A stretch of 36,480 nt of DNA. Origin: Paracoccus thiocyanatus. Its GTDB lineage: Bacteria > Pseudomonadota > Alphaproteobacteria > Rhodobacterales > Rhodobacteraceae. Where the stretch lies: positions 1-36,480 of the forward strand of contig NZ_FTMK01000025.1 in assembly GCF_900156255.1 (NCBI RefSeq). The letters are read 5' to 3'. The notes under the pieces are model-generated. The model ran no database searches and was not told where the DNA came from. It was given only the letters and a program-made list of their open reading frames with translations. Shown piece after piece: positions 7,353 to 16,680 of the stretch (positions within the stretch are counted from its first letter, which is position 1; each line of letters opens with the position of its first letter). The position numbers were made by a program, and so were the translations under genes.

Positions 7353-8873
7353 TCATTCCACCGGCAGCGCGACAAAGCGCGGCTCGCCGGCGCGGCGCAC
7401 CATCACCAGGATGGACTTGCGCCCGGCATCGCGGGCTTCCTTGATCCGCGCCTCCAGATCGGCCTGGGTGACGACCGGCTGCTGGCCGGCCTCGGTGATG
7501 ACATCGCCCACGGCCAGGCCCTTGTCGGCCGCAGGCCCGCTGGGATCGACCGATTGCACCACCAGCCCCTGCATGTCGCCTACGCCCAGTTCGGCGGCGA
7601 TTTCCGGCGTCAGCTCGGTCAGGGCCATGCCCATCACCTCGTCCGCCGACTGGGGTGCGCCCTCGGTCCTGCCGCCCGCGCCTTCGGCCAGTTCGCGCCG
7701 GCCCAGCGTCACCTTCATCTCGACCGCTTCGCCGTCGCGCTGCACCACGACATCCACCGCCTCGCCGACCGGGGCGTCGGCCACGCGGCGCACCAGGTCG
7801 CGCGGATCCTCGACCTCGCCGCCATCGAAACGGGTGATTACGTCGCCCGCCTTCATGCCGGCATCGGCGGCGGGACCGGCGGGAACATCCGTCACCATCG
7901 CGCCCCGCACCTCGGCAAGGCCCAGCGATTCGGCGATATCGTCCGTCACCGGCTGGATCTTGACCCCCAGCCAGCCGCGCCGCGTCTCGCCGAATTCCTC
8001 AAGCTGCTGGACGACCTTGGACACCACGTTCGACGCCATGGAAAAGCCGATCCCGATCGAGCCGCCATTGGGCGACAGGATCGCGGTGTTGACGCCGATC
8101 ACCTCGCCATCCATGTTGAACAGCGGCCCGCCCGAATTGCCGCGGTTGATCGCCGCATCGGTCTGGATGAAATCGTCATAGGTGCCCGACAGCGCGCGGT
8201 TGCGGGCCGAAACGATCCCGGTCGAGGCCGAAAAGCCCTGGCCCAGCGGGTTGCCCAGCGCCAGCACCCAGTCCCCCACCCGCGCCACGTCGCTGTCGCC
8301 GAACTTGACAAAGGGTAAGGCGTCGGCGCTTTCGACCTTCAGCACCGCGATATCGGTCTTTTCATCCTTGCCGATCACCTTGGCCGGCAATTGCCGGCCC
8401 GAGAAGAATTCCACCTCGATCTCGTCGGCACCTTCGATGACGTGGTTGTTGGTCACGATCAGCCCGTCGGCCGAGACCACAAAGCCCGAACCCAGCGCAT
8501 TCGAACGCTGCTCTCGCTGCGGCCCGCGCTCGAACGGGTTGCCCTCGCCCGGCGGGAAGCCCGGAAAGCCGAATTCGCGGAACAGGTCGCTGAACGGGCT
8601 GCCCTCGGGCAGTTGCGGTCCGCGCACCAGCGGCGTCGAGACCGTCGAGGTCGTCGTGATGTTGACGACCGCCGGGCTGACCTGCTCGACCAGGTCGGCA
8701 AAGCTTTCCGGCATCACCTGCTGCTGATGCGCCGGGCTTTCGGGGGCGGTCAGCGGCTGGGCCTCGGCCGCACCCTCGGGTGCGGCTGGTTCCTGCGCAA
8801 GGGCGGGTGTCAGCGCCAGCATCAGCGCAAGGCTGGAGGCGGTCAGGAGTGGGCGGGAAGAGGGTCTGTTCAT
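7353..8873 (-). CDS. Do-like periplasmic serine protease (DegP/HtrA family)
   Basis: A 506-residue envelope quality-control protease. Residues 1-26 are a signal peptide (SLALMLALTPALA). The trypsin-like domain has the full catalytic triad: His144 in TNNHVIEG, Asp174 in KTDIAVLKV and Ser247 in NRGNSGGPLF. Two PDZ domains follow at about 285-375 (starting GWLGVKIQPV) and 410-500 (ending in the VMVRRAGEPRFVALPVE strand), the DegP/DegQ layout. The LoopA-like segment FREFGFPGFPPGEGNPFERG is typical of Do proteases. Start chosen from AAGGAG 8 bases upstream and the signal peptide; the frame extends upstream to 9149 but that part is not protein-like. Transcribed in the same direction as nrdJ but 321 bases downstream, so probably separate. 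Whether it is DegP or DegQ cannot be told from sequence alone. Confidence 0.95.
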   Translation of the reverse strand: MNRPSSRPLLTASSLALMLALTPALAQEPAAPEGAAEAQPLTAPESPAHQQQVMPESFADLVEQVSPAVVNITTTSTVSTPLVRGPQLPEGSPFSDLFREFGFPGFPPGEGNPFERGPQREQRSNALGSGFVVSADGLIVTNNHVIEGADEIEVEFFSGRQLPAKVIGKDEKTDIAVLKVESADALPFVKFGDSDVARVGDWVLALGNPLGQGFSASTGIVSARNRALSGTYDDFIQTDAAINRGNSGGPLFNMDGEVIGVNTAILSPNGGSIGIGFSMASNVVSKVVQQLEEFGETRRGWLGVKIQPVTDDIAESLGLAEVRGAMVTDVPAGPAADAGMKAGDVITRFDGGEVEDPRDLVRRVADAPVGEAVDVVVQRDGEAVEMKVTLGRRELAEGAGGRTEGAPQSADEVMGMALTELTPEIAAELGVGDMQGLVVQSVDPSGPAADKGLAVGDVITEAGQQPVVTQADLEARIKEARDAGRKSILVMVRRAGEPRFVALPVE

Positions 8874-9194
8874 CTGGATTATCTCCTTCCATGCCGGGGC
8901 GGCGCTATCCGGTGTCCTGGCAATATGCTCACGTTGAAGGGTATTTTCGACCCCGTTGCAAATGAACCACGCTCGCAAAGGATGAACTGATCGTGACTTG
9001 CGGACAAGGCCGGACGTAACCGCCCCCGAATGAACAAGTTCCGCGCCCCCCAAGGGAACGCGGAACAGAGGCGGGGTCGCAGCGGCGATCTTGGGCCCGG
9101 TGCCGGGGCCAGGCGGCCGGCCAGGATCAGGCCATGCCCCAGGCGTCATGCCGCTGCCCGGATGGCAGGGGCGGGTTGCGCCCCTGCGGTTTGC
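8874..9194 (-). other. Intergenic region between nrdJ and degP
   Basis: This 321-base stretch holds no supported gene. On the nrdJ side there is a perfect 8-bp hairpin CAGGGGCG/CGCCCCTG (9166-9186), right after the nrdJ stop. It lacks a T-run, so it may be a weak or Rho-assisted terminator or just an mRNA end protector. On the degP side the DNA becomes A/T-richer (about 8920-9000), as expected for the degP promoter, but I could not fix a heat-shock or extracytoplasmic sigma motif. Confidence 0.4.
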
Positions 9195-12100
9195 CTAGCT
9201 GCACCCGCTGGTGCCGCCGCAGGTATTGCACTTCATGCAGGTGCCGTTCCTGACCAGCGTGTAATTGCCGCATTCGCCGCAGGGATCGCCCTCATACCCC
9301 TGCATCCGCGCCTGCGCCCGCGCGTCAAGCGTGACGACGCCCACCGCCGCCGCGCCCTCGGCGGTCGAAACCGCCGCCACCGAGACCCCGCTTTGCAAGG
9401 CCACCAGATCCTGCGGCAGCCGCTTTCTCAGATAGCCGGTCGAGCTGATTTGCCGCAGCATCTCCAGCGACCGCGAAGCGCCTTCGCTGACCGGGGCGAC
9501 ATTGGGCTGGCTTTCGGCCTCGCCCCCGCCCAGGTCGTCGAACCGCGCGCCTTGCGGCTGCACATGCGCCAGGTCGGTGCGATCCAGATAGGACACCGCC
9601 AGTTCCCGGAACACATAGTCCAGGATCGAGGTGGCGTTCTTGATGCTGTCATTGCCCTGGACCATGCCCGCCGGCTCGAAGCGGGTAAAGGTAAAGGCAT
9701 CGACGAACTCCTCCAGCGGCACGCCGTATTGCAGGCCCACGGAAACGGCGATGGCGAAATTGTTCATCATCGCCCGGAAGCCGGCGCCTTCCTTGTGCAT
9801 GTCGATGAAGATTTCGCCCAGCTTGCCGTCGTCATATTCGCCGGTGCGCAGATAGACCTTGTGCCCGCCGATGATCGCCTTCTGAGTATAGCCCTTGCGG
9901 CGCTGCGGCAGCTTTTCGCGATGGCTGCGCACGGCTTCCTTGACGATGATGCGCTCGACGATCTTCTCGGCGATCACCGCGGCCTTTTCCTGCGCATTGC
10001 CGGTGGCCAGGATCTCTTCGGCCTCCTCGTCGTCCTCGACCAGGGCGGATGCCAGCGGCTGCGACAGTTTCGAGCCGTCGCGGTAAAGCGCGTTGGCCTT
10101 GATGCCCAAGGACCAGCTCAGCCCATAGGCGGCCAGCGCATCGCCGATGCTGGCGCTGTTGGGCATGTTGATGGTCTTGGAAATCGCGCCCGAGATAAAG
10201 CTCTGCGCCGCGGCCATCATGCGGATATGGCTGTCCACGGACAGGTAGCGCGTCCCCTTCTTGCCGCAGGCATTGGCGCAGTCGAAGACCGGGTAATGCT
10301 CGGGCTTCAGATGCGGCGCGCCCTCCAGCGTCATGGTGCCGCAGACATGGTCGTTCGCCGCCTCGATCTGCGCGCGGCTAAAGCCCAGGTGCCGCAGCAG
10401 GTCAAAGCTTGGGTCGTTCAGCTTGTCGGCGGGGATGCCCAGCGTCTCGCGGCAGAACGCCTCGCCCAACGTCCATTGGTTGAAGACGAAGCGGATGTCG
10501 AAGGCCGAGGCCAGCGCCGCGTCGATCTTTTCCAGCTCGCGCGGGCCGAAGCCGTGGCCGATCAGGCTGGCATGGTTGATGCCGGGGCAATTGCCCAGGC
10601 TGGCATGGCCGACGGCATGGGCGATGATCTCCTCGATCTGGGCCGAGCCATAGCCCAGCGCCTCCAGCGCGGCCGGGACCGAGCGGTTGATGATCTTGAA
10701 ATAGCCGCCGCCGGCCAGCTTCTTGAACTTCACCAGCGCGAAATCGGGTTCGATGCCGGTGGTGTCGCAATCCATCACCAGGCCGATGGTGCCGGTCGGC
10801 GCGATCACCGTCGCCTGGGCATTGCGATAGCCATGCGCCTCGCCCAGGGCCAGCGCCTCGTCCCAGGCGCCCTGGGCCAGTGCCACCAGCCGCGGATCGG
10901 GGCAGTTTGCGGCATCCAGCGCCACCGGCGCCACGTTCACGCCTTCATAGCTGCCGGTGCCATGGGCCGCGGCGCGATGGTTGCGGATCACCCGCAGCAT
11001 GGCGCCTGCGTTCCTGCCATAGCCCGCGAAAGGCCCCAGTTCCGCCGCCATCTCGGCCGAGGTGGCATAGGCGACGCCGGTCATGATGGCGCTCAGCGCG
11101 CCGCACAGCGCCCGGCCCTGCTCGCTGTCATAGCTCAGCCCCATGGTCATCAAAAGGCCGCCGATATTGGCATAGCCCAGGCCCAGGGTACGGAAATCAT
11201 AGCTGCGCTGCGCGATCTCGCGGCTGGGGAACTGCGCCATCATGACCGAGATTTCCAGCGTCACCGTCCACAGCCGGCAGGCATGGACATAGCCGTCGGC
11301 GTCGAACTCGCCCCCCCGCCAGAAGCTCAGCAGGTTCATCGACGCCAGGTTGCAGGCGGTGTCGTCCAGGAACATGTATTCGCTGCACGGGTTCGAGGCA
11401 CGGATCGGCCCGTCCTCGGGGCAGGTATGCCAGGCGTTGACGGTATCGTGGAACTGGATGCCCGGATCGGCGCAGGCCCAGGCGGCATGGCCGATCTGTT
11501 CCCACAGCTCGCGCGCCGAAACGGTGCGGGCGACCTTGCCATCGGTGCGCCGCACCAGTTCCCACGGCAGATCCTCGCGCACCGCACGCAGGAAGGCGTC
11601 CGTCACCCGCACCGAGTTGTTGGAGTTCTGCCCCGAGACCGAGACATAGGCTTCTGAATCCCAATCCGTATCATAGACCGGGAACTCAATGGAATCAAAG
11701 CCCTGGCGGGCATATTGCAGAACCCGGTTGACATAGGTCTCCGGGATCATGCTGCGCTTGGCCGAGCGGATGGCCGATTTCAACGCCGCGTTGCGGCTGG
11801 GGTCGGTGGCGTCCTCGATGCTGCCGTCCCAGCCGCGGATCGCGGCGAAGATCTCGTTCAGCTTGCGCTCGTGCATCTTGGAGCCGGCCACCAGCGAGGC
11901 GACTTTCTGCTCTTCGATGACCTTCCAGTTGATGAACTGCTCGATGTCGGGGTGATCCATGTCGCAGATCACCATCTTTGCCGCGCGCCGGGTCGTTCCG
12001 CCCGATTTGATCGCGCCGGCTGCGCGGTCTCCGATCTTCAGGAAGCCCATGAGCCCCGAAGATTTCCCGCCGCCCGACAGTTTCTCGCCCTCCCCTCGAA

Positions 12101-12812
12101 GGGACGAAAAATTGGTGCCCGTGCCCGAGCCGTATTTGAAAAGCCGCGCCTCGCGGACCCACAGATCCATGATGCCGCCTTCGTTCACCAGGTCGTCGGC
12201 GACGGACTGGATGAAACAGGCATGCGGCTGGGGATGTTCATAGGCGCTGTCCGACCGGACCAGCTTGCCGGTCTTGTAATCGACATAGAAATGGCCCTGG
12301 CCGGGGCCGTCGATGCCATAGGCCCAATGCAAGCCGGTGTTGAACCATTGCGGACTGTTCGGCGCGCCCATCTGCGCCGCCAGCGTATAGCGCATCTCGT
12401 CGTAATAGGTGCGGGCATCTTCTTCGTTCGAAAAATACCCGCCCTTCCAGCCCCAATAGGCCCAGGCGCCGGCCATCCGGTCGAAGACCTGCCGCGCGCT
12501 GGACTCGCCGCCAAAGCGCGCCTCCTGGGGCAGCGCCGCCAGCGCCTCCTCGTCGGGGACGGAACGCCACAGGAACTCGGGCACGCCCTTTTCCTTGACG
12601 CGCTTCAGCCGCGCCGGCACCCCGGCCTTGCGGAAGTATTTCTGGGCGATCACGTCCGAGGCGACCTGGCTCCAGCCCTGGGGCACCTCGACCGCATCGT
12701 TGCGGAACACGACCGTGCCGTCGGGATTGCGGATCTCGCTGGTGGTGGTGGTAAAGGAAAGCGCGCCGTAAGCCCCGCTCTCGGCCGTGGTAAAGCGCCG
12801 TTCGATCCGCAT
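9195..12812 (-). CDS. nrdJ: Vitamin B12-dependent (class II) ribonucleotide reductase
   Basis: Adenosylcobalamin-dependent reductase that makes deoxyribonucleotides with or without oxygen. At 1205 residues it is the long form usual in alphaproteobacteria. N-terminal MRIERRFTT is the family start. [19 protein letters not shown] lies near residue 220, and the active-site [20 protein letters not shown] near residue 472. SISFV-type finger-loop equivalents are at [20 protein letters not shown]. The C-terminus carries the redox/zinc cysteines [10 protein letters not shown] and [14 protein letters not shown]. The start at 12812 is chosen by family N-terminus; ATG at 12833 (MTGDSQGM) has a comparable AGGGCAGG site and cannot be excluded. 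It stands alone as a transcription unit with a long upstream region. Confidence 0.96.
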   Translation of the reverse strand: MRIERRFTTAESGAYGALSFTTTTSEIRNPDGTVVFRNDAVEVPQGWSQVASDVIAQKYFRKAGVPARLKRVKEKGVPEFLWRSVPDEEALAALPQEARFGGESSARQVFDRMAGAWAYWGWKGGYFSNEEDARTYYDEMRYTLAAQMGAPNSPQWFNTGLHWAYGIDGPGQGHFYVDYKTGKLVRSDSAYEHPQPHACFIQSVADDLVNEGGIMDLWVREARLFKYGSGTGTNFSSLRGEGEKLSGGGKSSGLMGFLKIGDRAAGAIKSGGTTRRAAKMVICDMDHPDIEQFINWKVIEEQKVASLVAGSKMHERKLNEIFAAIRGWDGSIEDATDPSRNAALKSAIRSAKRSMIPETYVNRVLQYARQGFDSIEFPVYDTDWDSEAYVSVSGQNSNNSVRVTDAFLRAVREDLPWELVRRTDGKVARTVSARELWEQIGHAAWACADPGIQFHDTVNAWHTCPEDGPIRASNPCSEYMFLDDTACNLASMNLLSFWRGGEFDADGYVHACRLWTVTLEISVMMAQFPSREIAQRSYDFRTLGLGYANIGGLLMTMGLSYDSEQGRALCGALSAIMTGVAYATSAEMAAELGPFAGYGRNAGAMLRVIRNHRAAAHGTGSYEGVNVAPVALDAANCPDPRLVALAQGAWDEALALGEAHGYRNAQATVIAPTGTIGLVMDCDTTGIEPDFALVKFKKLAGGGYFKIINRSVPAALEALGYGSAQIEEIIAHAVGHASLGNCPGINHASLIGHGFGPRELEKIDAALASAFDIRFVFNQWTLGEAFCRETLGIPADKLNDPSFDLLRHLGFSRAQIEAANDHVCGTMTLEGAPHLKPEHYPVFDCANACGKKGTRYLSVDSHIRMMAAAQSFISGAISKTINMPNSASIGDALAAYGLSWSLGIKANALYRDGSKLSQPLASALVEDDEEAEEILATGNAQEKAAVIAEKIVERIIVKEAVRSHREKLPQRRKGYTQKAIIGGHKVYLRTGEYDDGKLGEIFIDMHKEGAGFRAMMNNFAIAVSVGLQYGVPLEEFVDAFTFTRFEPAGMVQGNDSIKNATSILDYVFRELAVSYLDRTDLAHVQPQGARFDDLGGGEAESQPNVAPVSEGASRSLEMLRQISSTGYLRKRLPQDLVALQSGVSVAAVSTAEGAAAVGVVTLDARAQARMQGYEGDPCGECGNYTLVRNGTCMKCNTCGGTSGCS

Positions 12813-13248
12813 GCCTTGACTGTCCCCCGTCATCCTGCCCTGGGCGCATGTCCGCCGCGGCCAGCGCCCAGCGGCGCGGGTCCAGGCGACCGGCTCACGC
12901 GGCACCCCGAAAGCTTTTTCCTGATCTTCATCCCTGCTGCCGACCCGCCTCCGTTTCCCTGAAAGGGTACCAGATTTGGTGGTGCCTGGGGCGTGGGACA
13001 CAAATTGACCCGAATGAAGCCCTGTTTCAATCTCTTTTTTCGCTGGACAGCAAAGCGATTTTAAGCCCCGCCAGCGCGGCGAGATTCGCGGCAGGGGCCT
13101 TGTTAACAACTGCCGGACCACACAGCAGGACGAAAAGCCAAGCGATCAGCACGGGTTCCCGAGGGTCATTCACCCGTTTTCCACAAACTTATCCCCAGGC
13201 GGACAGCGTCATGGTTGCAATTTTGTTCGCAAGCTCGCGCATAAGGAT
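12813..13248 (-). promoter_or_regulatory. Long nrdJ upstream region with DnaA-box-like sites
   Basis: This 436-base non-coding region runs from the 5-FCL stop to nrdJ. Bases 13020-13250 are clearly A/T-richer. TTTTCCACA (13177-13185) fits the relaxed DnaA box TTWTNCACA exactly, and TTATCCCCA (13189-13197) is one base off the strong box; their starts are 12 bp apart. TTGTTAACAA (13100-13109) is a perfect palindrome. GTTGCAATTTTGTTC (13214-13228) is one base from the alphaproteobacterial LexA box GTTC-N7-GTTC. A TAAAAT -10-like hexamer occurs near 13060 on the minus strand but lacks a good -35. No cobalamin riboswitch core or NrdR box was recognised. Confidence 0.45.
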
Positions 13249-13791
13249 TCACGCCTGCGGCAGGATGACACCCTGGTCGGTGACGACCAGATCCAGCGGC
13301 TGGTCGGTCGGCTCGGCCGGGATGGCGCGAATCTCTTGCGCGGCATAGGCCAGCCCGATCGCCGTGATCGGGCCGCCGGCGCGCAGGGATTCCAGGGTCC
13401 GGTCGTAGAATCCGCCGCCATAGCCCAGCCGATGCCCGGCCCGGTCAAAACCGGCCAGCGGCACGATCAGCACCTGGGGCCGCAGCAGCGGCGAATCGGC
13501 GGGCGGGTGGCTGGTGCCGAACCGGCCCGGCTCCAGCCGGTCGCCATGGGCGCGAAACTCCAGCGGCCGGGCCGGGCCGATCACCGCCGGCAGGCAGACC
13601 GGCCCGTCATGGGCAGCCATCGCCGGGCGCGGATCGGCCTCGCCCCGCATCGGCCAATAGCCGGCCAGGACCTGCCCGCGATGGGGCGCCAGCGCCGCGA
13701 TCAGGTGGCGCGTCAGCGCCGCGTCGTCGCCGCCCGCCGCGCGTGCCGCCAGGGCCGCCTGGCGCAATGCGGCCTTCAGACCAGGATCCAT
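13249..13791 (-). CDS. 5-formyltetrahydrofolate cyclo-ligase
   Basis: ATP-dependent enzyme (YgfA/MTHFS family) that converts 5-formyl-THF to 5,10-methenyl-THF, clearing an inhibitory folate storage form. It has 180 residues, normal length. Family signatures are GYWPMRGEADPRP in the middle, VLIVPLAGFDRAGHRLGYGG and GGGFYDRTLE (substrate/ATP loop), and the C-terminal DLVVTDQGVI. The start MDPGLKAALR overlaps the last 16 bases of mgtE, so the two are likely translationally coupled. The in-frame region upstream inside mgtE is not this protein. In many alphaproteobacteria this gene follows zapA and 6S RNA; that arrangement is not present here. Confidence 0.93.
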   Translation of the reverse strand: MDPGLKAALRQAALAARAAGGDDAALTRHLIAALAPHRGQVLAGYWPMRGEADPRPAMAAHDGPVCLPAVIGPARPLEFRAHGDRLEPGRFGTSHPPADSPLLRPQVLIVPLAGFDRAGHRLGYGGGFYDRTLESLRAGGPITAIGLAYAAQEIRAIPAEPTDQPLDLVVTDQGVILPQA

Positions 13792-15155
13792 GAAGCCAGC
13801 CCCAGGAATGCAAAGAACCCCATCATGTCGGTCATGGTGGTGACGAAGGTGCCCGAGGCCAGCGCCGGGTCCAGCCCCAGCCTGCTCAGGCTCAGCGGCA
13901 CCAGGACGCCGCCCATCGCCGCGACCACCTGGTTGGCGATCATCGCCATGCCCAGCACCAGGCCGATCTGCAAGCTGCCCAGGATGACCGCGCCGGCCAG
14001 GGTCAGGATCAGGGCCAGGCCAAGGCCGTTGAGCATCCCCGCCATCAGTTCGCGCAGGACCACGCGGCGCGCATTGGCGCTGGTCAGCTCGCGCGTGGCC
14101 AGCGCGCGCACCGCCACCGCCAGCGACTGCGTGCCGGCGATGCCGCCGGTCGAGGCGACGATGGGCATCAGCGCCGCCAGGATCACCAGTTGCGCCAGCG
14201 TCGCTTCGAAGCGCGAGATCACCAGCGCCGAAAGCGAGGCGGTGCAAAGGTTGATCACCAGCCAGGGCAGGCGCTGGCGCGCGGTCTGCAACGGCCCGTC
14301 CGAGACGTGGCTGTCATCCGAGACGCGGGCCATGCGCAGGAAGTCTTCTTCGTGTTCCTCGTCCAGCACCGACATGGCGTCGTCGATGGTGATGACCCCC
14401 ACCAGCCGGTCGTCGTCATCCACCACAGGGGCCGAGATCAGGTGATACTTGTTGAAGGCATAGGCGACGTCGCCTTCGTCCTGCCGGGCCGAGATGGTGC
14501 GGAAGCTGTCCTCGGCAAGGTCGCGCAACAGCACCTCGCGGCGCGAGGCCAGAAGCTTGCCCAGCGTGACATAGCCGGTCGGGTGGCGGCGCGGATCGAC
14601 CAGCACCATGTGATAGAACTGGTCGGGCAGCCATTCCTCGGCGCGCAGGAAGTCGATGGCCTCGCCCACGGTCCAGTGTTCGGGCGCCGTCACCACCTCG
14701 GACTGCATCAGGCGGCCGGCCGAATATTCCGGCCAGGTCAGCGAGCGTTCGACGGCGGCGCGGTCGGATTCGTCCAGCGCCGCCAGGATGGCTTGCTGCT
14801 CGGGCGCCTCCATGTCCTCGATCAGGTCGACGACATCGTCGCTGTCCATCTCGCGCACGGCCTCGGCCACCACCTCGTCGGGCAGTTGCTCGATCACCTC
14901 TTCGCGGATGGATTCGTCGATCTCGGACAGGATCTCGCCGTCGATCTCGCCGGAATAGAGTTGCAGGAATTCGCGCCGCCGCGCCGTGGTCAGCTGCTCG
15001 ATCAGGTCGGCGATGTCGGCGGCGTGCATCGGCTCCAGCGCCGCGTCCAGGGCGGGACCATCACCGTCGTCGATGGCCTTGTCGATCACCTCCAGCCCCT
15101 GGCGGGTCAGGTGGAAATCGGCCTCGGGGGTTTCGGCTTCGCGCGGCTCGGTCAT
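13776..15155 (-). CDS. mgtE: MgtE-type magnesium channel/transporter
   Basis: Inner-membrane Mg2+ channel of 459 residues, usual family length. The acidic N-terminal domain (about 20-130, EPMHAADIADLIEQL) is followed by two CBS domains (about 135-265, with GRLMQSEVVTAPEHWTVGEA and VDDDDRLVGVITIDDAMSVL) that sense Mg2+. Then comes the plug helix HEEDFLRMARVSDD and five membrane helices (about 285-459). Conserved channel motifs are PIVASTGGIAGTQSL and the C-terminal FVTTMTDMMGFFAFLGLA, containing the Mg2+-selectivity aspartate. The start MTEPREAETPE is preceded by GAGGAG; upstream in-frame codons encode only a basic Pro/Arg stretch. Overlaps the 5-FCL gene by 16 bases. No Mg2+ riboswitch recognised. 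Confidence 0.95.
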   Translation of the reverse strand: MTEPREAETPEADFHLTRQGLEVIDKAIDDGDGPALDAALEPMHAADIADLIEQLTTARRREFLQLYSGEIDGEILSEIDESIREEVIEQLPDEVVAEAVREMDSDDVVDLIEDMEAPEQQAILAALDESDRAAVERSLTWPEYSAGRLMQSEVVTAPEHWTVGEAIDFLRAEEWLPDQFYHMVLVDPRRHPTGYVTLGKLLASRREVLLRDLAEDSFRTISARQDEGDVAYAFNKYHLISAPVVDDDDRLVGVITIDDAMSVLDEEHEEDFLRMARVSDDSHVSDGPLQTARQRLPWLVINLCTASLSALVISRFEATLAQLVILAALMPIVASTGGIAGTQSLAVAVRALATRELTSANARRVVLRELMAGMLNGLGLALILTLAGAVILGSLQIGLVLGMAMIANQVVAAMGGVLVPLSLSRLGLDPALASGTFVTTMTDMMGFFAFLGLASWILV

Positions 15156-15244
15156 CGGCGGCTCCTCGGAATGGGTCCTGGGACGAGGATGGACGGTCGG
15201 GAAAGGGCGGGGTCGAGGCACCATAGGAGCCTTGCGTCCGGGCC

Positions 15245-16057
15245 TCAATCGCCCTTCAGCAAGGCTAGCGCCTCTGCGTGCAATTCCGGTGAACCCGCGG
15301 CCAGGATGGTGCCGCCGCCATGCGCCGGCCCGCCCTGCCAGTCGCTGACGACGCCGCCCGCCGCCTGCACCACGGCGATGGGTGCCGCCACGTCATAGGG
15401 TTGCAGCCCGGCCTCGATCACCAGATCGACATGGCCGGCGGCCAGCAGCGCATAGGCATAGCAGTCCAGCCCATAGCGCACCAGCCGCGCCCGCGACGCC
15501 ACGCGCAGGAAGGCGGCCTGTTCGCCGGGATCGCCCACCTCGGGATAGGTGGTCATCAGCGTCGCCTGCTCCAGCGCCACGCCGCGGCGCGAGCACAAGC
15601 GCACCGTGCCCCGGCCCGAGATCAGCCGGGCGGGGCCCAGCCCGCCCTCGAACCGCTCGTCCAGGTGGGGCTGGTCGACGATGCCATAGATCGGGCCCTG
15701 CGCGTCGCTGACGCCGATCAGCACGCCCCAGCTTGGGGCCCCCGCCATGAAGGCGCGGGTGCCGTCGATCGGGTCGAGTATCCAGGTCAGGCCGCTTCGT
15801 CCATTCTGGACGCCGTATTCTTCGCCCAGGATCGCGTCCTCGGGGCGCTCGGTGGCCAGGATGGCGCGCATGGCGCGTTCGCTGGCCCGGTCGGCTTCTG
15901 TCACCGGGTCGAAGCCGGTGGCGGACTTGTTGTCGGGCCGCAGCAAGGGGCTGCGGAACAGGCTTAGCGTCTGGACGCGCGCGGCATCGGCAAGGCGATG
16001 CGCCACGGCCATGATCCGCTTGGCCTCGTCGGTTGGTTCGCTCCTGTTTGCCGTCAT
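15245..16057 (-). CDS. Inositol-monophosphatase-family phosphatase, probably histidinol-phosphatase HisN
   Basis: Mg2+-dependent, Li+-sensitive-type sugar phosphatase of 270 residues. The metal site is visible: DPVTEADRASE (Asp50 region), GEEYG (residues 79-82) and WILDPIDGTRAF (Asp95, Asp98), plus the C-terminal aspartate in QPYDVAAPIAVVQAAGG. The YDVAAPI-type end and SWGVLIGV with substrate loop fit histidinol-phosphatase (HisN) better than SuhB or CysQ, so it probably performs the penultimate step of histidine synthesis. Other his genes are not in the window, so the substrate is not certain. The start has AGGGCAGG a few bases upstream. It is upstream of mgtE on the same strand, 89 bases apart. 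Confidence 0.88.
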   Translation of the reverse strand: MTANRSEPTDEAKRIMAVAHRLADAARVQTLSLFRSPLLRPDNKSATGFDPVTEADRASERAMRAILATERPEDAILGEEYGVQNGRSGLTWILDPIDGTRAFMAGAPSWGVLIGVSDAQGPIYGIVDQPHLDERFEGGLGPARLISGRGTVRLCSRRGVALEQATLMTTYPEVGDPGEQAAFLRVASRARLVRYGLDCYAYALLAAGHVDLVIEAGLQPYDVAAPIAVVQAAGGVVSDWQGGPAHGGGTILAAGSPELHAEALALLKGD

Positions 16058-16142
16058 GACCTGCCCTGGGGATCTTGCCTGGGCGCAGGTTTAGCCGCAG
16101 TGCCGCGCAAGCGAAAGCCCCGCAGCGGCGGCGGTCACGGCT

Positions 16143-16502
16143 TTAGGCTGCGTCGGAAAGCACGCGGGCCAGCTCGAAGATCTGGCGCCGCTGCGCCTCG
16201 GGCATGGCGTAATAGGCCCGCACCAGTTGCAGCGCCTCCTTGTCGGCCAGGATGTCGCCTTCAACCGCGTTATGGACAAGCCCGTCCTCTAGCCCTTCGA
16301 AGAAGAAGCTGACCGGCACGTCCACCGCCCGCGCGATGTCCCAAAGCCGCGACGCCGAGACGCGGTTCATGCCGGTTTCGTATTTCTGGATCTGCTGGAA
16401 CTTGATCCCGACCTTTTCGGCAAGCTGCTGCTGGGTCATTCCAATCATCCATCGGCGGTGACGGATGCGTTTTCCGACATGGACATCAACATCATGTTTC
16501 AT
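16143..16502 (-). CDS. XRE-family transcriptional regulator
   Basis: A 119-residue DNA-binding protein. Residues about 8-62 form a Cro/C1-type helix-turn-helix (VGKRIRHRRWMIGMTQQQLA, then EKVGIKFQQIQKYETGMNRV, then SASRLWDIA), nearly identical in layout to a conserved alphaproteobacterial family. FQQIQKYETG is the recognition helix. The C-terminal half (PVSFFFEGLEDG, ALQLVRAYYAMPEAQRRQIFELAR) is a helical, probably dimerising region. No ligand domain is seen. The start has GAGGTG 6 bases upstream. An inverted repeat 72 bases upstream may be an operator for self-control. Targets are unknown. Confidence 0.92.
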   Translation of the reverse strand: MKHDVDVHVGKRIRHRRWMIGMTQQQLAEKVGIKFQQIQKYETGMNRVSASRLWDIARAVDVPVSFFFEGLEDGLVHNAVEGDILADKEALQLVRAYYAMPEAQRRQIFELARVLSDAA

Positions 16503-16573
16503 GGTAACACCTCACTCAATCTAAACGGGCGCTACACCAGATCGGCGCAATTTTCGAGGTCGATAATGCCCAC

Positions 16574-16589
16574 TTGTCCAAAAAGACAA
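16574..16589. promoter_or_regulatory. Inverted repeat upstream of the XRE regulator
   Basis: TTGTC-N6-GACAA is a perfect 5-bp inverted repeat. It lies 72 bases upstream of the XRE start and 92 bases upstream of the quinone oxidoreductase start, between these divergent genes. On the minus strand it overlaps a possible promoter (TTGTCT, 17 bases, TTATCG). An operator for the XRE protein itself is a reasonable guess. Confidence 0.4.
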
Positions 16590-16680
16590 TCGCCTGGGGG
16601 CGGCGAATGGCTCTGGCCGAACCCCCCGGAAACATGGAAAAAAGCCGCGCTGGCGGCCTGACGGAGGGATCGAGGGAATC

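Noticed and set aside
9030..11657. Long plus-strand open frame of 875 codons opposite nrdJ
   Set aside because: It is a shadow of the GC-rich nrdJ coding strand: the translation is Gly/Arg/His/Ala-rich with no domain, and nrdJ is an unambiguous full-length enzyme.
12813..13020. Cobalamin riboswitch upstream of B12-dependent nrdJ
   Set aside because: Expected on functional grounds, and fragments such as AGGGAAACGG and GGTGCC occur. But the GCCACTG core and a B12 box in the right order are missing on the nrdJ strand. A partial B12-box look-alike (12881-12895) is on the other strand with no gene after it.
13177..13197. Replication origin
   Set aside because: Two DnaA-like boxes alone are too few, no AT-rich unwinding repeat array is evident, and the neighbouring genes are not typical of alphaproteobacterial origins.
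13214..13228. LexA (SOS) box
   Set aside because: GTTG-N7-GTTC is one base off GTTC-N7-GTTC and lies about 400 bases from nrdJ; such near matches arise by chance, so it is only mentioned, not called.
13122..13260. 6S RNA next to the 5-formyl-THF cyclo-ligase gene
   Set aside because: 6S RNA often neighbours this gene in alphaproteobacteria, but here the upstream side is the overlapping mgtE and the downstream side shows no long rod-like fold with a central bubble that I could recognise.
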